NCBI RefSeq assembly: GCF_016785085.1
Contig: NZ_JAENHO010000001.1
Location: 1 to 64,000 of the forward strand
Source of the DNA: Paractinoplanes lichenicola
GTDB taxonomy: Bacteria; Actinomycetota; Actinomycetes; Mycobacteriales; Micromonosporaceae
Length of the DNA: 64,000 nucleotides
Reading direction: 5' to 3'
The notes under the pieces are model-generated. The model was not told the DNA's origin, ran no database searches, and saw only the letters and a list, made by a program, of their open reading frames with translations. The number at the start of each line of letters is the position of its first letter. Position 1 is the first letter of the stretch. Made by a program: the position numbers and the translations under genes. Positions 1 to 9,096 of this stretch are shown piece by piece.

Positions 1-195
1 GCAGAGGAAGACGCCGACCCCAAATCACGCACCGTGCCAGCAGAGGAAGACGCCGACCCCAAATCACGCACCGTGCCAGCAGAGGAAGACGCCGACCCCA
101 AATCACGCACCGTGCCAGCAGAGGAAGACGCCGACCCCAAATCACGCACCGTGCCAGCAGAGGAAGGCGCCGCGCCGGAGTCACGCATCGTGCCA
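1..195. repeat. 39-bp tandem repeat (4 identical copies plus 1 diverged)
   Basis: Copies at 1-39, 40-78, 79-117 and 118-156 are identical; 157-195 is a diverged fifth copy. The array starts at the window edge, so more copies may lie to the left. The unit is 13 codons and keeps frame. Read on the minus strand it encodes GTVRDLGSASSSA inside the CHAT-family gene, probably a flexible linker between the TPR region and the protease domain. Identity at nucleotide level points to recent expansion. Confidence 0.95.
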
Positions 196-2963
196 GCGGG
201 CGAAGGGTCCACGCCGTCACGCGGATCGGACGCGGGAACTGCCACCCCACGCGACGCGACAGCCGCTTGGACGGCCGCCGGTGCTGCCCAATCACCGGTG
301 AGTGCGGGCAGGTCGAGGGTGTCGATCCGGCCGTCCGGCGAGACCAGGAGCGCGAATCCGGGCGTACCGGGAAAGAGATAAACGAGTGCGTCCGCACCCA
401 CCGAACGCAGCGCCGCTCCGACCTGCTCGACCGTTGGCGGCTCGAACAGCGTGGCCTCACGCGCGAGCACCTGCAGGGCCCGGCGACGCGCATCACTGGG
501 CATGACCGGCGTTCCCGTACGCCAGTCGCCGCCCGCCGCCGGGGCAGGGTCGGCGCTCCACTCGTCGGCGAGGTCACCCGCGTCCGCCGCCCGCAGCAGG
601 TCGGGCACCGTGCCGGCGACCGTCGCCGCGTGCAGCACCAGCCCGCGCCCGGTCTCCAGGGCCTGCCACGCCCCGGCCCGGTCCCCGGCGTTCAACGCGG
701 CCCGCGCGACCTGCAACGCGTCGGCCGAGCTGCGCCGGGCGGTTGTCATCGCGTCGTGCGTACCGGATTGCAGCAGCACCTGCCAGGCCCGCGCCCGCAA
801 CGCCAGCCGCCCGGTCTCGGCCGCGGCGGCCGGGTCGCCGTCGGCCGCTTGCAGCGCGGCGAGCGCGATCCCGATCTCGGCGGCCCCGCGCTGGCCCGGC
901 TGGGCGGCGGCGATGTTGAGGGCTTCACGCAGGGCGGCGACCGCCCGGCCGAGGTCCCCGGGCTGTGGGGCGTGCTCGTACAGCGCGGCCAGTCCCATGC
1001 CGTACTGGGCGAGGTGGCGGCCCCGCAGCATCTCGCCGGCCGGTTCCCGCATGGCGACCGCGATCAGGTCGACGCCCTCGCGCACCATGTCGAAGCGGTC
1101 GACGGCCCGGCCGGCCAGCACAAGCGTGCTGCCCGCGCTCATCCGCATCATCGCCGCGATCGGCTCGCCCGCCCGCCACGCGACCACCACGTCGCGCGCG
1201 TAGCCGGCCGCCTTCAGCCAATGCTGCCGCGCGCCGCCGCGCAGGGCGAGCAGCGCGTGGGCGGCGGCGAGGCTGCGCAGGATCTGCACCCGGGCGGGCT
1301 CGCCGGGACGGGTCATGGCCAGCGCGTCGCCGAGGATCGCCGGGGTGTCGGCGGGCAGTGCCGCGTCGGTGATCTCGGCCCACATGAGCCGGGCCTGGGC
1401 CAGGCTGAGCAGCAGCTCGTACCGGTTCGGGTCGTCGGCGGCCTCGTGCCGCGCGTCCCGCAGCAGGTCGAGGCTCCAGCGCAGATCGGCCAGGTCGCCC
1501 CGCATCTCGAACCGCATCATCAGCGCGGTCGCGACCGACGCGGCCAGCGCGACCCGGTTCATGTCGTCGAGGCCGGTCTCCTCGAGCGCGTCGTGGGCCA
1601 GGGTGATGGCCCGGTCGAGCTGGGCCGGGTCGCCTCCTCGATAGTGCAGGCGCCAGACGATCGAGGTGGCCAGCTGGGCGGCCGCCGCGGCGCGCACCTT
1701 CGGGGTGGCGGCCGGATCGGTGACCACCTCGTCCAGGAGGTCGATCGCGGTGTCGGCCTGCTCCCGGCTCATCAGCTGGAACGCCAGGTGATAGGTCACT
1801 TCGGCGCGCTCGGCCGAGCCGCGGGGCAGGTGCTCGAGCGCTCGCCGTGCGAATGCCTCGGCCTTGTCGGCGTCACTGCGATTTCCCGTACGCCGGGCCC
1901 GCTCGGCCAGCATCCGGGTGAGCTGGGCGTAGGCGATCCGGCGCGACCCCGGGTTCAGCAACGGCAGGGCGGCCTCGATGTCGGCGATGATCTCGTCGAT
2001 GGGCGCCATCCGCTCGTTGGTTCGCGACGCGTGTTCCAGCCGCGCGCTTGCCCGCACCCAGCGCGCCTCGGCCCGCATCGCCGGCTCGAGGCCCGGCTGC
2101 GCGACGAGCCGGTCCGCCGCTCGTACGGTGGCCTCGGTCTCGTGCCGCCGGAACTGCACCACCATCGTGAGGTAGTGGTACTGCTCCAGCATCGGCGCGG
2201 GCAGCTGACCGAGGTCCGCCCCGGCCAGGATGCCGGCCGCCGCGTCCAGGTCGTCCGTCGTCGGCTCGGCGCCGGAGTTGACGACAGCATCGGCGAACGA
2301 GACCGCCAGCAACGGATACCGCGACCCCTCGGCCCACCCCGCGCGCAAAATCTCCAGCGCCCGCCGGTGATCGCCGGGATCGCCCCGATGCCGGAACCGT
2401 TGCTCGTACAGCGAGCCGTGTCGGTGCCAGAGCGAGGGCCGGTCGGACTGGTCGGTGGCCAGCACGGTCAGCACGGCCCGCTCGGTCGCGGCGAAGTCGT
2501 CGTCGCGATGCTCCTTGCAGTAACGGGCGAGGTATCGATGACCCAGCTCGTTCATGGCCTGCGTCCACTCCGCCGAGCCGGGCGGGAAGCGCCGCGCGGC
2601 CTCCCGCATGACGTCGATCGCCCGGTCGAGGTCGTCGCCCCGGTCCCGCATCGTCAGCGCCTCGGCCACGATCTGCAGCACCGCCGATTCGAGCTCCGGG
2701 GCCCCGCCCTCCCACTGGCGGAGCAGGCTGAGCGTCTTCTCGCCGGCCCGGACCGCCTCGTCCAGGTCGCCGGGGGCCGACCACCGTCCCGGCATCATCA
2801 CCGCCTGCGCCGCCCGCAGCACGTGCAGCATGGCCCAGATGTAGAGCATCTCCTCCTCCGCGTCCCGCGGGAGCGGAGTCATCCTGGCGATGGCCGAGTC
2901 GATCACCTCGGGCGGCGTGTCGATCCCCAGGTCGTCCAGCCCGTCCAGCCAGTCGTCACTCAT
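1..2963 (-). CDS. TPR/CHAT-family protein, 3' end beyond the window
   Basis: An open frame of about 987 codons runs leftward off position 1 without a stop. The ATG at 2963 overlaps the stop of the upstream LuxR-type gene by 8 bp, so the two are probably co-translated. The visible part is almost wholly helical and Ala/Leu/Arg-rich, as in TPR arrays (AEAFARRALEHLPRGSAERA is typical). Near its end, ALRSVGADALVYLFPGT closely matches the segment just before the CHAT domain of the gene at 18607 (ALRTLGADALIYLIPGT). CHAT proteins are caspase-like Cys/His proteases. The catalytic residues would lie left of the window, so the protease call rests on similarity to that neighbour. A 13-residue tandem repeat sits at the TPR-CHAT junction. 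Confidence 0.75.
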   Translation of the reverse strand, partial: MSDDWLDGLDDLGIDTPPEVIDSAIARMTPLPRDAEEEMLYIWAMLHVLRAAQAVMMPGRWSAPGDLDEAVRAGEKTLSLLRQWEGGAPELESAVLQIVAEALTMRDRGDDLDRAIDVMREAARRFPPGSAEWTQAMNELGHRYLARYCKEHRDDDFAATERAVLTVLATDQSDRPSLWHRHGSLYEQRFRHRGDPGDHRRALEILRAGWAEGSRYPLLAVSFADAVVNSGAEPTTDDLDAAAGILAGADLGQLPAPMLEQYHYLTMVVQFRRHETEATVRAADRLVAQPGLEPAMRAEARWVRASARLEHASRTNERMAPIDEIIADIEAALPLLNPGSRRIAYAQLTRMLAERARRTGNRSDADKAEAFARRALEHLPRGSAERAEVTYHLAFQLMSREQADTAIDLLDEVVTDPAATPKVRAAAAAQLATSIVWRLHYRGGDPAQLDRAITLAHDALEETGLDDMNRVALAASVATALMMRFEMRGDLADLRWSLDLLRDARHEAADDPNRYELLLSLAQARLMWAEITDAALPADTPAILGDALAMTRPGEPARVQILRSLAAAHALLALRGGARQHWLKAAGYARDVVVAWRAGEPIAAMMRMSAGSTLVLAGRAVDRFDMVREGVDLIAVAMREPAGEMLRGRHLAQYGMGLAALYEHAPQPGDLGRAVAALREALNIAAAQPGQRGAAEIGIALAALQAADGDPAAAAETGRLALRARAWQVLLQSGTHDAMTTARRSSADALQVARAALNAGDRAGAWQALETGRGLVLHAATVAGTVPDLLRAADAGDLADEWSADPAPAAGGDWRTGTPVMPSDARRRALQVLAREATLFEPPTVEQVGAALRSVGADALVYLFPGTPGFALLVSPDGRIDTLDLPALTGDWAAPAAVQAAVASRGVAVPASDPRDGVDPSPAGTMRDSGAAPSSAGTVRDLGSASSSAGTVRDLGSASSSAGTVRDLGSASSSAGTVRDLGSASSS

Positions 2964-5664
2964 GTCCAGTTCTGACGGACAGCAGCCCGCCCACTTCGGT
3001 ACGCGACGAGACGCCCAGCTTGCGCAGGATGTTGGACACGTGCACGGCCGCCGTCTTCGGCGAGATGTAGAGGCGGCGGGCCAGCTCCGCGTTGGTCAGG
3101 CCCTCGCCGATCAGCACGGCCACCTCGCGTTCGCGTGGAGTGAGCGCCTCGGGCCCGGTCGGCGCGTCGGCGGTCAGTCCGAGCCGGGCCCGCAGCTGCT
3201 CGAGCTGGGCCACCCGCCAGCCCAGCCAGCCGGCGAGCAACGGCGTGGCCAGGGCGGCCTGCTCGGCGGCCTCGGCCGGGCGGTCGGTCGCGAGCAGGCA
3301 GCGGGCGGCCCCGACCCGTACGGTGCCCTGGGTGGCCGGACCCAGGATGTGGGCGTCGACGATGGACAGGTAACCCTCGAGCGCCTCGGCGGGCCGGCCG
3401 TGCGCCTCCGCGAGCTGGGCGCCGACCAGGATGCGATAGGCGTCCCACACCTCCGCGTCGAGCAGGTCGGCCGCCAGCGCGTCGAGGCGGTCGAGCGGCA
3501 GGCCCAGGTCGAGGGCGGCCGAGACCAGGTCGTGGGCTTGTTCCCCGCTGCGCCAGGCCTGCTCGGCCAGCTCGGTGACGAACTGCGCGAGGGTGGCCTC
3601 GGCCCGGGGCAGGTCGGCGCGGCGGCAGGCGACGTGGAACTCGAGGCCGGAGATGACGGCGGGCGGGTTGTTGGGCAGCGCGGCGAGGTCGGCGGTCACC
3701 TGGTCGACCCGGTCGAGCTCGCCCGCCTCGAGATAGAGCCCGGCCAGGAAGACGCCGTGGTAGTCGGCCCAGCGGCCCCGGCGGCGATAGTTGCGATCCT
3801 GGTCGCGGCCCTCCTCGAGCGCGGCGATGGCGGCCCGCAGGTCGCCCTTGCGCACGGCGAGCCGGGCCCGGCCCTGGAAATACGTGGCGACCGAGAGCGA
3901 CTCGAAGCCGGCCCGTTCGGCGTCGACCCGCATCCGTTCGAGGGTCTCGGCGTGCTCCTCGGGCGAGGCCGGCTGCTCGCCGTAGAACAGGTTGTTGAGG
4001 GCGCGCGCGGCCAGCACCCACTCCCCCGCCTTCTCGGCCTCGTCGACCAGCGCGGTCAGGATCTCGCGGCCCTCGGCGGCGGTGGCCGGGCGCTCGGTGA
4101 GGGCGCCGCCCTTCTCCATCAGCGCGGCCAGCCGCACCGCGGGCAGGTCGAACTCGTCGGCCAGGGCCAGGGCCCGGTCGGACCAGAGCACGGCCGTGTC
4201 GAGCTCGTCGCGCATGTTCTCCGACTGCGCGATCGCGGTCATGGCGCGGGCCTGGTCGGCGCCGCGGGGCAGCTCGGCGATCATGGTTTCGATGTCGTCG
4301 GTCAGGGCCCGCATCTCGTCGAACTCGCGGGACTCCCACGACAGCCGGACCAGCAGGTAGAGCGCCTCGGCCCGGTCGCTCGTGGCGGCGGCCAGGTCAC
4401 GCCAGCGGCGGCCGTAGCGCAGCGCGTCGTCGAGCAGGCCGGCCAGCCAGGCCGCGCGGGCCGCCCCGGCCAGCAGCTCGGTGTCGTCGGGCACCTCGTC
4501 GAGGCCCATCTCGGCCAGTTGCAGGGCCTGATAGGCCGAGCCGATCGATAGATAGAGCGCGGTGCCCCGGCGGGCCGCGGCGACCAGGTCGTCGTAGCGG
4601 CCCGCGCCCCGGGCGTGATGCGCGACCATCGCCGGGTCGGAGCCGCCCGCGCCGAGCAAAACGTCGAGCGCCGCCTCGTGCAGCCGGCGGCGCTGACGGC
4701 CGAGCATCTGGTCGCCGATCGCCTCGCGCAGCAGCGCGTGCCGGAACGTGAACTCGTCCTCGCCCGACTCGACCAGCACCCCGCCGGTGACCAGGTCGCG
4801 CAGCACGGCGATGAGCTCGTCCTCGCCGGTGGCGGTGACCGCGGCCAGCAGGTCGAACGGGATGCGGTGGCCGAGCACGGTGGCCGCCTCGACGATGCGG
4901 TGGGTCACCGGGTCGAGGTCGTCGACCTGCCGGCGCAGCACGTCAGCCAGGCTCCACGGCAGCGGCTGCTCGACCAGCGCCTCGACGTCGTAGCCGGGCA
5001 GCGCGCGCAGCAGCTCCTCGAGGAAGAACGGATTCCCACCCGTACGGGCGTGCAGTGCCGTGGCGGCGCGCAGCGGGGCGGGGGCGCCGGTGGCCGCCGC
5101 GAGCAGTGCCGCCGTCTGCGAGGGGGTCAGGCGATCCAGCCGTACGTGGGTGACGGCGTGCCGGCGCTCCGTGCGGGCGAGCAGGCCCGCGACCGGCTGG
5201 CGGCGGGTCACCTCGTCGGGCCGGTAGGTGCCGATGAGCAGCCGCGGGCCGCGCTGGTCGGCGATCCGCTCGAACAGGGCCGCGCTCTCGGAGTCGGCCC
5301 AGTGCAGATCCTCGAAGACGACGACCGCGGGCGCGTCCCCGATCAGCTCGTCGAGGATGGCCAGGCCGGTGTGCAGCCGCTCGACGGGACTGCGGGTGGC
5401 GTCGGCCAGCTCGGCCAGCCGGGCCTCGCCGACCTCGGTACGGTCGTCGATGGCGTCGAGCAGCACCTCGTACGGCCGGGAGAGGGAACCGGGCTCGGCG
5501 TGACCGACCAGCACGACCGTGGTGGCCGGCAGCGTGCTCAGCAGCTCGTGGACCAGGCGCGTCTTGCCGATGCCGGGCTCGCCCGCGATGATCGCGACCG
5601 CCGGCTCACGCGCGGAAGCGAGCCGCGCCAGGCGGCGCAGCTCGCTCTCTCGGCCGATCATCAC
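2956..5664 (-). CDS. LuxR-family (LAL-type) ATP-binding transcriptional regulator
   Basis: This 902-residue protein has the three-part layout of large ATP-binding LuxR regulators. An N-terminal STAND/AAA-type NTPase carries Walker A GEPGIGKT near residue 28 and the Walker-B-like VVVFEDLHWAD near 113. A long helical TPR-like middle follows, then a C-terminal LuxR helix-turn-helix (LTPREREVAVLIGEGLTNAE, later SPKTAAVHVSNILRKL). Such proteins sense a ligand through the NTPase/TPR part and bind DNA with the C terminus. Start is GTG 5664 or the adjacent ATG 5661; both overlap the stop of the small upstream gene. It probably controls its own operon, including the CHAT gene translated from its 3' end. 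The inducer is unknown. Confidence 0.9.
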   Translation of the reverse strand: MMIGRESELRRLARLASAREPAVAIIAGEPGIGKTRLVHELLSTLPATTVVLVGHAEPGSLSRPYEVLLDAIDDRTEVGEARLAELADATRSPVERLHTGLAILDELIGDAPAVVVFEDLHWADSESAALFERIADQRGPRLLIGTYRPDEVTRRQPVAGLLARTERRHAVTHVRLDRLTPSQTAALLAAATGAPAPLRAATALHARTGGNPFFLEELLRALPGYDVEALVEQPLPWSLADVLRRQVDDLDPVTHRIVEAATVLGHRIPFDLLAAVTATGEDELIAVLRDLVTGGVLVESGEDEFTFRHALLREAIGDQMLGRQRRRLHEAALDVLLGAGGSDPAMVAHHARGAGRYDDLVAAARRGTALYLSIGSAYQALQLAEMGLDEVPDDTELLAGAARAAWLAGLLDDALRYGRRWRDLAAATSDRAEALYLLVRLSWESREFDEMRALTDDIETMIAELPRGADQARAMTAIAQSENMRDELDTAVLWSDRALALADEFDLPAVRLAALMEKGGALTERPATAAEGREILTALVDEAEKAGEWVLAARALNNLFYGEQPASPEEHAETLERMRVDAERAGFESLSVATYFQGRARLAVRKGDLRAAIAALEEGRDQDRNYRRRGRWADYHGVFLAGLYLEAGELDRVDQVTADLAALPNNPPAVISGLEFHVACRRADLPRAEATLAQFVTELAEQAWRSGEQAHDLVSAALDLGLPLDRLDALAADLLDAEVWDAYRILVGAQLAEAHGRPAEALEGYLSIVDAHILGPATQGTVRVGAARCLLATDRPAEAAEQAALATPLLAGWLGWRVAQLEQLRARLGLTADAPTGPEALTPREREVAVLIGEGLTNAELARRLYISPKTAAVHVSNILRKLGVSSRTEVGGLLSVRTGHE

Positions 5665-5864
5665 CGGGCCGGCGCCGCCACGGAAGGGTCGTATGCCGAC
5701 AGGCTACCGGTCGGGCGTCCGCGGGCCGCCAGGTTTTTCGCCGCCCTGCGGGCCTTGCGGGCGGCGCGGGCGCTGGTCAGCAGGCGCTCGCGGTCACGCT
5801 CGGCGATCAGCTCGCGGTGGTGCTCGTTGGCCAGGGTCAGCATCAGGTCGGGGTGGATCATCAT
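5661..5864 (-). CDS. Small basic hypothetical protein, first gene of the LuxR/CHAT operon
   Basis: About 67 residues beginning MMIHPDLMLTLANEHHREL, then rich in Arg/Ala (LLTSARAARKARRAAKN). I do not recognise a named family, although short proteins with this kind of start are common in actinomycetes. The ATG at 5864 is preferred because GAGGAG lies 6 nt upstream; the longer frame from 5921 has no such signal. Its stop overlaps the start of the LuxR gene (TGATG), which implies translational coupling. Helical and charged, with no signal peptide or membrane segment. Confidence 0.6.
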   Translation of the reverse strand: MMIHPDLMLTLANEHHRELIAERDRERLLTSARAARKARRAAKNLAARGRPTGSLSAYDPSVAAPAR

Positions 5865-5917
5865 GACTCGCTCCTCGGTGTTGGCTATGCACCAATCCTC
5901 GGCTCCGCAGCGAGTCA
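5864..5917 (-). promoter_or_regulatory. Inverted repeat that could occlude the ribosome-binding site of the small gene
   Basis: TGACTCGCT (5864-5872) and AGCGAGTCA (5909-5917) are perfect 9-bp complements. A smaller GGTG/CACC stem lies inside. In the leftward transcript the downstream arm covers the bases between Shine-Dalgarno and AUG plus the first A of the start codon. This could reduce translation of the operon. Seen in sequence; function inferred. Confidence 0.4.
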
Positions 5918-5960
5918 CCACATCGGAAGCGCCTTCCTATTTCCCCTGGTCGGGGCGCGT

Positions 5961-6893
5961 CTAGGTATACCTAGAGACGGCCTTCATCAACGTACGCCAG
6001 AAGGCCTCGGCCTCGATTCCGACGGCGATCTGGGCGTTGTCGGCCCGGCCCGTACGGTGGTGCAGGTCGACGACCGTGGCGCCGCGTGTGTAGGTGCCGG
6101 TGAGCTCGATCGCCAGGGGCGCGGTGACGGTCTGCACCAGCGCGGGGTCGAGCACGCAGGCCACGGCGACCGGGTCGTGCACGGGCGGGTCGGCGAGCCC
6201 GAAGTTGCGCAGGTAGGCGCCCGCGAAGAACGTCATCAGCTCGGCGCAGACCCGCCCCGTACGGGAATCAAGGCCGTGGAACTCGCCGATGATCTCGGGA
6301 GTGGCCCGGACCTGATGCGTGACGTTGAGGCCGATCATGGTCAGGGGCAGGCCGGAGCGCACGACGATGTCGGCCGCCTCGGGGTCGGTGACGATGTTGA
6401 ACTCCCCGTACGGGGTCGTGTTGCCGCGCTCGGTCGACCCGCCCATGAACACGATCCGGCGTACGCGGGAGTGCACTTGCGGATGGGTGCGCAGCAGCAG
6501 GGCCACGTTGGTCAGCGGGCCCAGCGCGACCAGGGTGACCGGCTCGGCCGACTCCGCGAGCAGCCGCCGCATCAGCTCGATCGCGTGCACGTCGGCCACC
6601 GGCGCGACCGGCACGTCCAGGTCGGGGCCGTCGAGCCCGGACGTGCCGTGGATGTCGGCGGCCACGGTCAGCTCTCCCAGCAGCGGCCGGTCGCAGCCCG
6701 CGGCCACCGGAACGTCGGTCGCGCCGGCCAGGGCCAGGATCCGCTGCGCGTTGCGGGTCGTCTTGTCGAGGGTCTGATTCCCGGCCACGGTGGTCACACC
6801 GAGCAGCCGGAGCCGGGAATCGCCCGCGGCGAGCAGCAGGGCCAGGGCGTCGTCATGCCCCGGGTCGCAGTCGATGATCACGGGGTGGGGCAT
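5961..6893 (-). CDS. Nucleoside hydrolase (inosine-uridine preferring family)
   Basis: The 310-residue protein begins with the family signature DCDPGHDDALALLLAA near residue 9. The Asp cluster binds Ca2+ and the ribose, and the enzyme hydrolyses the N-glycosidic bond of ribonucleosides to base plus ribose for salvage. Further family features are VALGPLTNVALLL and the late HDPVAVACVLDP, which supplies another metal-ligand Asp. Length is normal (about 310). GAGGG lies just upstream of ATG 6893. It follows the SPFH gene by 18 bp in the same direction, so the two probably share a transcript. Base preference cannot be read from the sequence. Confidence 0.92.
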   Translation of the reverse strand: MPHPVIIDCDPGHDDALALLLAAGDSRLRLLGVTTVAGNQTLDKTTRNAQRILALAGATDVPVAAGCDRPLLGELTVAADIHGTSGLDGPDLDVPVAPVADVHAIELMRRLLAESAEPVTLVALGPLTNVALLLRTHPQVHSRVRRIVFMGGSTERGNTTPYGEFNIVTDPEAADIVVRSGLPLTMIGLNVTHQVRATPEIIGEFHGLDSRTGRVCAELMTFFAGAYLRNFGLADPPVHDPVAVACVLDPALVQTVTAPLAIELTGTYTRGATVVDLHHRTGRADNAQIAVGIEAEAFWRTLMKAVSRYT

Positions 6894-6911
6894 GGGACTC
6901 CCTCGTCGTCG

Positions 6912-7730
6912 TTACTCCGCTCCGAGGTCGCTGTGCTTGTCGAAGCCGATGTAGAGGCGCGCGGCCGCGTTCGTGCCCAGCGAGCCGAGCGTCTCGAGTT
7001 CGCGCAGGCGCAGCAGGGCCGGGTGCTGAGCGTACGCCTCGGCCGCCGCGGCCAGCCGGCGCAACGCGTCGACCTCGGCGTCGGCCCGGATGCGCTTGGC
7101 CTCCGCCGCCGCCTCGGCCGCCACCCGCTCGGCACTGGCCTTCGAGTTCGCCTCCAGGGTCTCGCGCTCGGCCCGCGTGCGAGCCTCGACCATCTGGGCC
7201 TCGGCCACGCGCTGGGCCGTGAGCACCCGGTTCATGATCTCTTGCAGGTTGCCCGGGAAGACCAGGTCCTTGACGTCGGCCCGGACGATCTGCACGCCGT
7301 AGCCGGCCGAGACGCCCTCGACGTCGCGCAGGATGTCCTCGCTGAGCTGGTTGCGGTTGGTCAGGATGGCCTCGAGCGTCATGGAGGCCAGCGAGCGCCG
7401 GGCGGCCAGCTGCACGTCGCTGTAGATGCGGTCGGCGTAGTCGGCCACCTGCTCGACGGCGGCCCGCGGATCGACCACCCGGAAGTGGGTGACGATGTTG
7501 ACCCGGACGGCCACCTTGTCGGCGGTCAGGATCTCCTGGCCCTTGATGTTGAGCTCGCGCTCGCGCACGTCGATCGGCACGATCCGTACGGTGGGCACGC
7601 GCCGGCCGGTGAAGCGGCCGCGCTTGGGCAGCTCGTAACGGCCCGGCTCGAGCACCTCGTCGAACCGGCCGTCGCTGTAGCGCAGGCCGCGGAATCCGCT
7701 GTGGACGATCACCTCGGGAGTGTTGGACAT
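6912..7730 (-). CDS. SPFH/band-7 (stomatin/prohibitin-like) protein
   Basis: 272 residues from ATG 7730, chosen because AGAGGTGAAACC sits directly upstream; longer frames lack a signal. Residues 1-150 form an SPFH domain (RYELPKRGRFTGRRVPTVRI, then VRVNIVTHFRVVDPRAAVEQ). Residues 165-235 form an Ala/Glu/Arg-rich coiled coil (AEAQMVEARTRAERETLEAN) typical of oligomerising SPFH proteins. Unusually there is no N-terminal transmembrane helix, so it is probably cytosolic or peripherally membrane-bound. Bacterial relatives scaffold membrane microdomains or proteolysis; here the role is unknown. Co-directional with the nucleoside hydrolase. Confidence 0.85.
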   Translation of the reverse strand: MSNTPEVIVHSGFRGLRYSDGRFDEVLEPGRYELPKRGRFTGRRVPTVRIVPIDVRERELNIKGQEILTADKVAVRVNIVTHFRVVDPRAAVEQVADYADRIYSDVQLAARRSLASMTLEAILTNRNQLSEDILRDVEGVSAGYGVQIVRADVKDLVFPGNLQEIMNRVLTAQRVAEAQMVEARTRAERETLEANSKASAERVAAEAAAEAKRIRADAEVDALRRLAAAAEAYAQHPALLRLRELETLGSLGTNAAARLYIGFDKHSDLGAE

Positions 7731-7915
7731 GGTTTCACCTCTGAAAAAGCGTTGGGGTGGCCCCGGAGCGGATCCGATGGGAAGGATCGGTCGCCAGGAG
7801 GGCAGCGAATCAGCGTGGTTTGATCGCCAATGCATCCGCTGCGGAGGCGCTTTCTTCTGAGCCCGCCGGGGCCAAGATCAGAGTGACACCGATCGCGGTG
7901 CGCCACAACGCATTT

Positions 7916-8275
7916 TCAGCGCTCCCCCGCGTAGCGCATGACCGCGTCGATCAGCCGGGCGGTCGAATCGTCGGTCAGCGAATAGAACAGATAGCGGCCC
8001 TGGCGACGCCGGCGCAGCAGGCCCGCATCGACCAGGTTGCGCAGGTGGTGAGCGACGGCCGACTGGTGGGCGCCGATCGCCTCGGCCAGCGCGGTCGGCG
8101 TCTTCTCGCCGTCGCGCAGCAAAGTCATGATCTGCAACCGGCTCCCGTACGCCAACCCGCGCAACGCATCGACCGCGCGATCCAGCGCCCCCGCAGGGAG
8201 GCCACCACCTGGCCCATCCAGCGCCGGCTCCTCCTCCGCGCGCCCGGGCACGGCCGTCAGGCGGGTTTCGGTCAT
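7916..8275 (-). CDS. ArsR/SmtB-family winged-helix regulator
   Basis: 119 residues with a central ArsR winged helix: LAYGSRLQIMTLLRDGEKTP, recognition helix HQSAVAHHLRNLVDAG, wing RRRRQGRYLFYSL. The ATG at 8275 overlaps the stop of the permease gene (ATGA), making it the last gene of the metal importer operon. The position suggests metal-dependent feedback repression. However, neither the classical alpha-3 Cys motif (ELCVCDL) nor the alpha-5 Asp/His motif is present, so metal sensing is an inference from context. The N-terminal 25 residues are acidic and probably disordered. Confidence 0.85.
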   Translation of the reverse strand: MTETRLTAVPGRAEEEPALDGPGGGLPAGALDRAVDALRGLAYGSRLQIMTLLRDGEKTPTALAEAIGAHQSAVAHHLRNLVDAGLLRRRRQGRYLFYSLTDDSTARLIDAVMRYAGER

Positions 8276-9096
8276 GCCGGGACCCGCTTTAGCCCCGCTC
8301 GCATGCGCAGCCGCGTGCCCATCCAGGACACCAGCAGAATCCCGGTCGCCGTCAGCGAGATGCTCGCCCCCGCGGCCACGTTCCACTGCGTCGACACCCA
8401 CAACCCGGCCACCCCGCTGCCGATCCCGAACAGCACCGCCAGCGCCGTGATCACCGCCAACCGATCCGACCACAACCGGGCCGCCGCGGCGGGCGCGACG
8501 ATCAGCGACAGCGCCAGGATCGTCCCCACCGCGGGCACCAGCGTGACCACCACGACCTCGATGGTCAGCAGCAGCACGATGTCCCACGCCCCGAGCGACA
8601 CCCCGGAAGCCTGCGCCCCCGCCCGGTCGAAGGCGATCTGGGTCAGCGGCCGGGCCCCGGCCAGCAGCACCAGCGCCACCACGGCCAGCACGAGAGCGGT
8701 GGTCAGCAGATCTTGCGGGCTCACGGTCAGGATCGAGCCGACCAGGAACGAGGACAGGTCACGGCTGAACCCGCTCTGCGTGGCGACCAGCGCCGCCCCC
8801 AGCGCGAACCCGGCCGACAGCAGCACCCCGGTGGCGGCGGCCGCGTCCTGGCCCCGGCGGCGGGTCAGCGCGGCCACCCCGAGCGCGACGACCGCCCCCG
8901 CCACCACGCCGCCCAGCATGATGTTGACGCCGATGATGGACGCGGCGACCACGCCCGGGAACGTCGCGTGGGTCAGCGCCATCGTGAAGAACGACAACCG
9001 GCGCAGCACGACCTGCACCCCGATCAGCCCGCCGAGCGCACCGGCCAGCACCACCTCGGCGGTCGCGCGGTGCAACGCGTCGTCCCACCAGTTCAT
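8272..9096 (-). CDS. Zinc/manganese ABC transporter permease, second subunit
   Basis: 274 residues of the ABC-3 (ZnuB/MntB/TroC-D) permease family with about eight hydrophobic helices. The family pattern includes RRLSFFTMALTHATFPGVVA near the N terminus and VGTILALSLIVAPAAAARLW later. The start is ATG 9096 with AGGAGC upstream, overlapping the other permease stop. Two different permease genes in one operon is the TroCD/MntCD arrangement, usually a heterodimeric channel for Mn2+/Zn2+. Membrane protein; it works with the ATPase at 9932 and the lipoprotein at 10654. Confidence 0.88.
   Translation of the reverse strand: MNWWDDALHRATAEVVLAGALGGLIGVQVVLRRLSFFTMALTHATFPGVVAASIIGVNIMLGGVVAGAVVALGVAALTRRRGQDAAAATGVLLSAGFALGAALVATQSGFSRDLSSFLVGSILTVSPQDLLTTALVLAVVALVLLAGARPLTQIAFDRAGAQASGVSLGAWDIVLLLTIEVVVVTLVPAVGTILALSLIVAPAAAARLWSDRLAVITALAVLFGIGSGVAGLWVSTQWNVAAGASISLTATGILLVSWMGTRLRMRAGLKRVPA

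Noticed and set aside
1..195. Tandem repeat as a CRISPR or non-coding minisatellite
   Set aside because: Copies are contiguous without spacers and preserve a 13-codon frame inside a coding sequence.
267..2975. Long rightward open frame of about 900 codons opposite the left-edge CHAT-family gene
   Set aside because: It is Arg/Gly/Pro-rich without domains and is the complement of a well-behaved TPR gene on the minus strand; high GC keeps antisense frames open.
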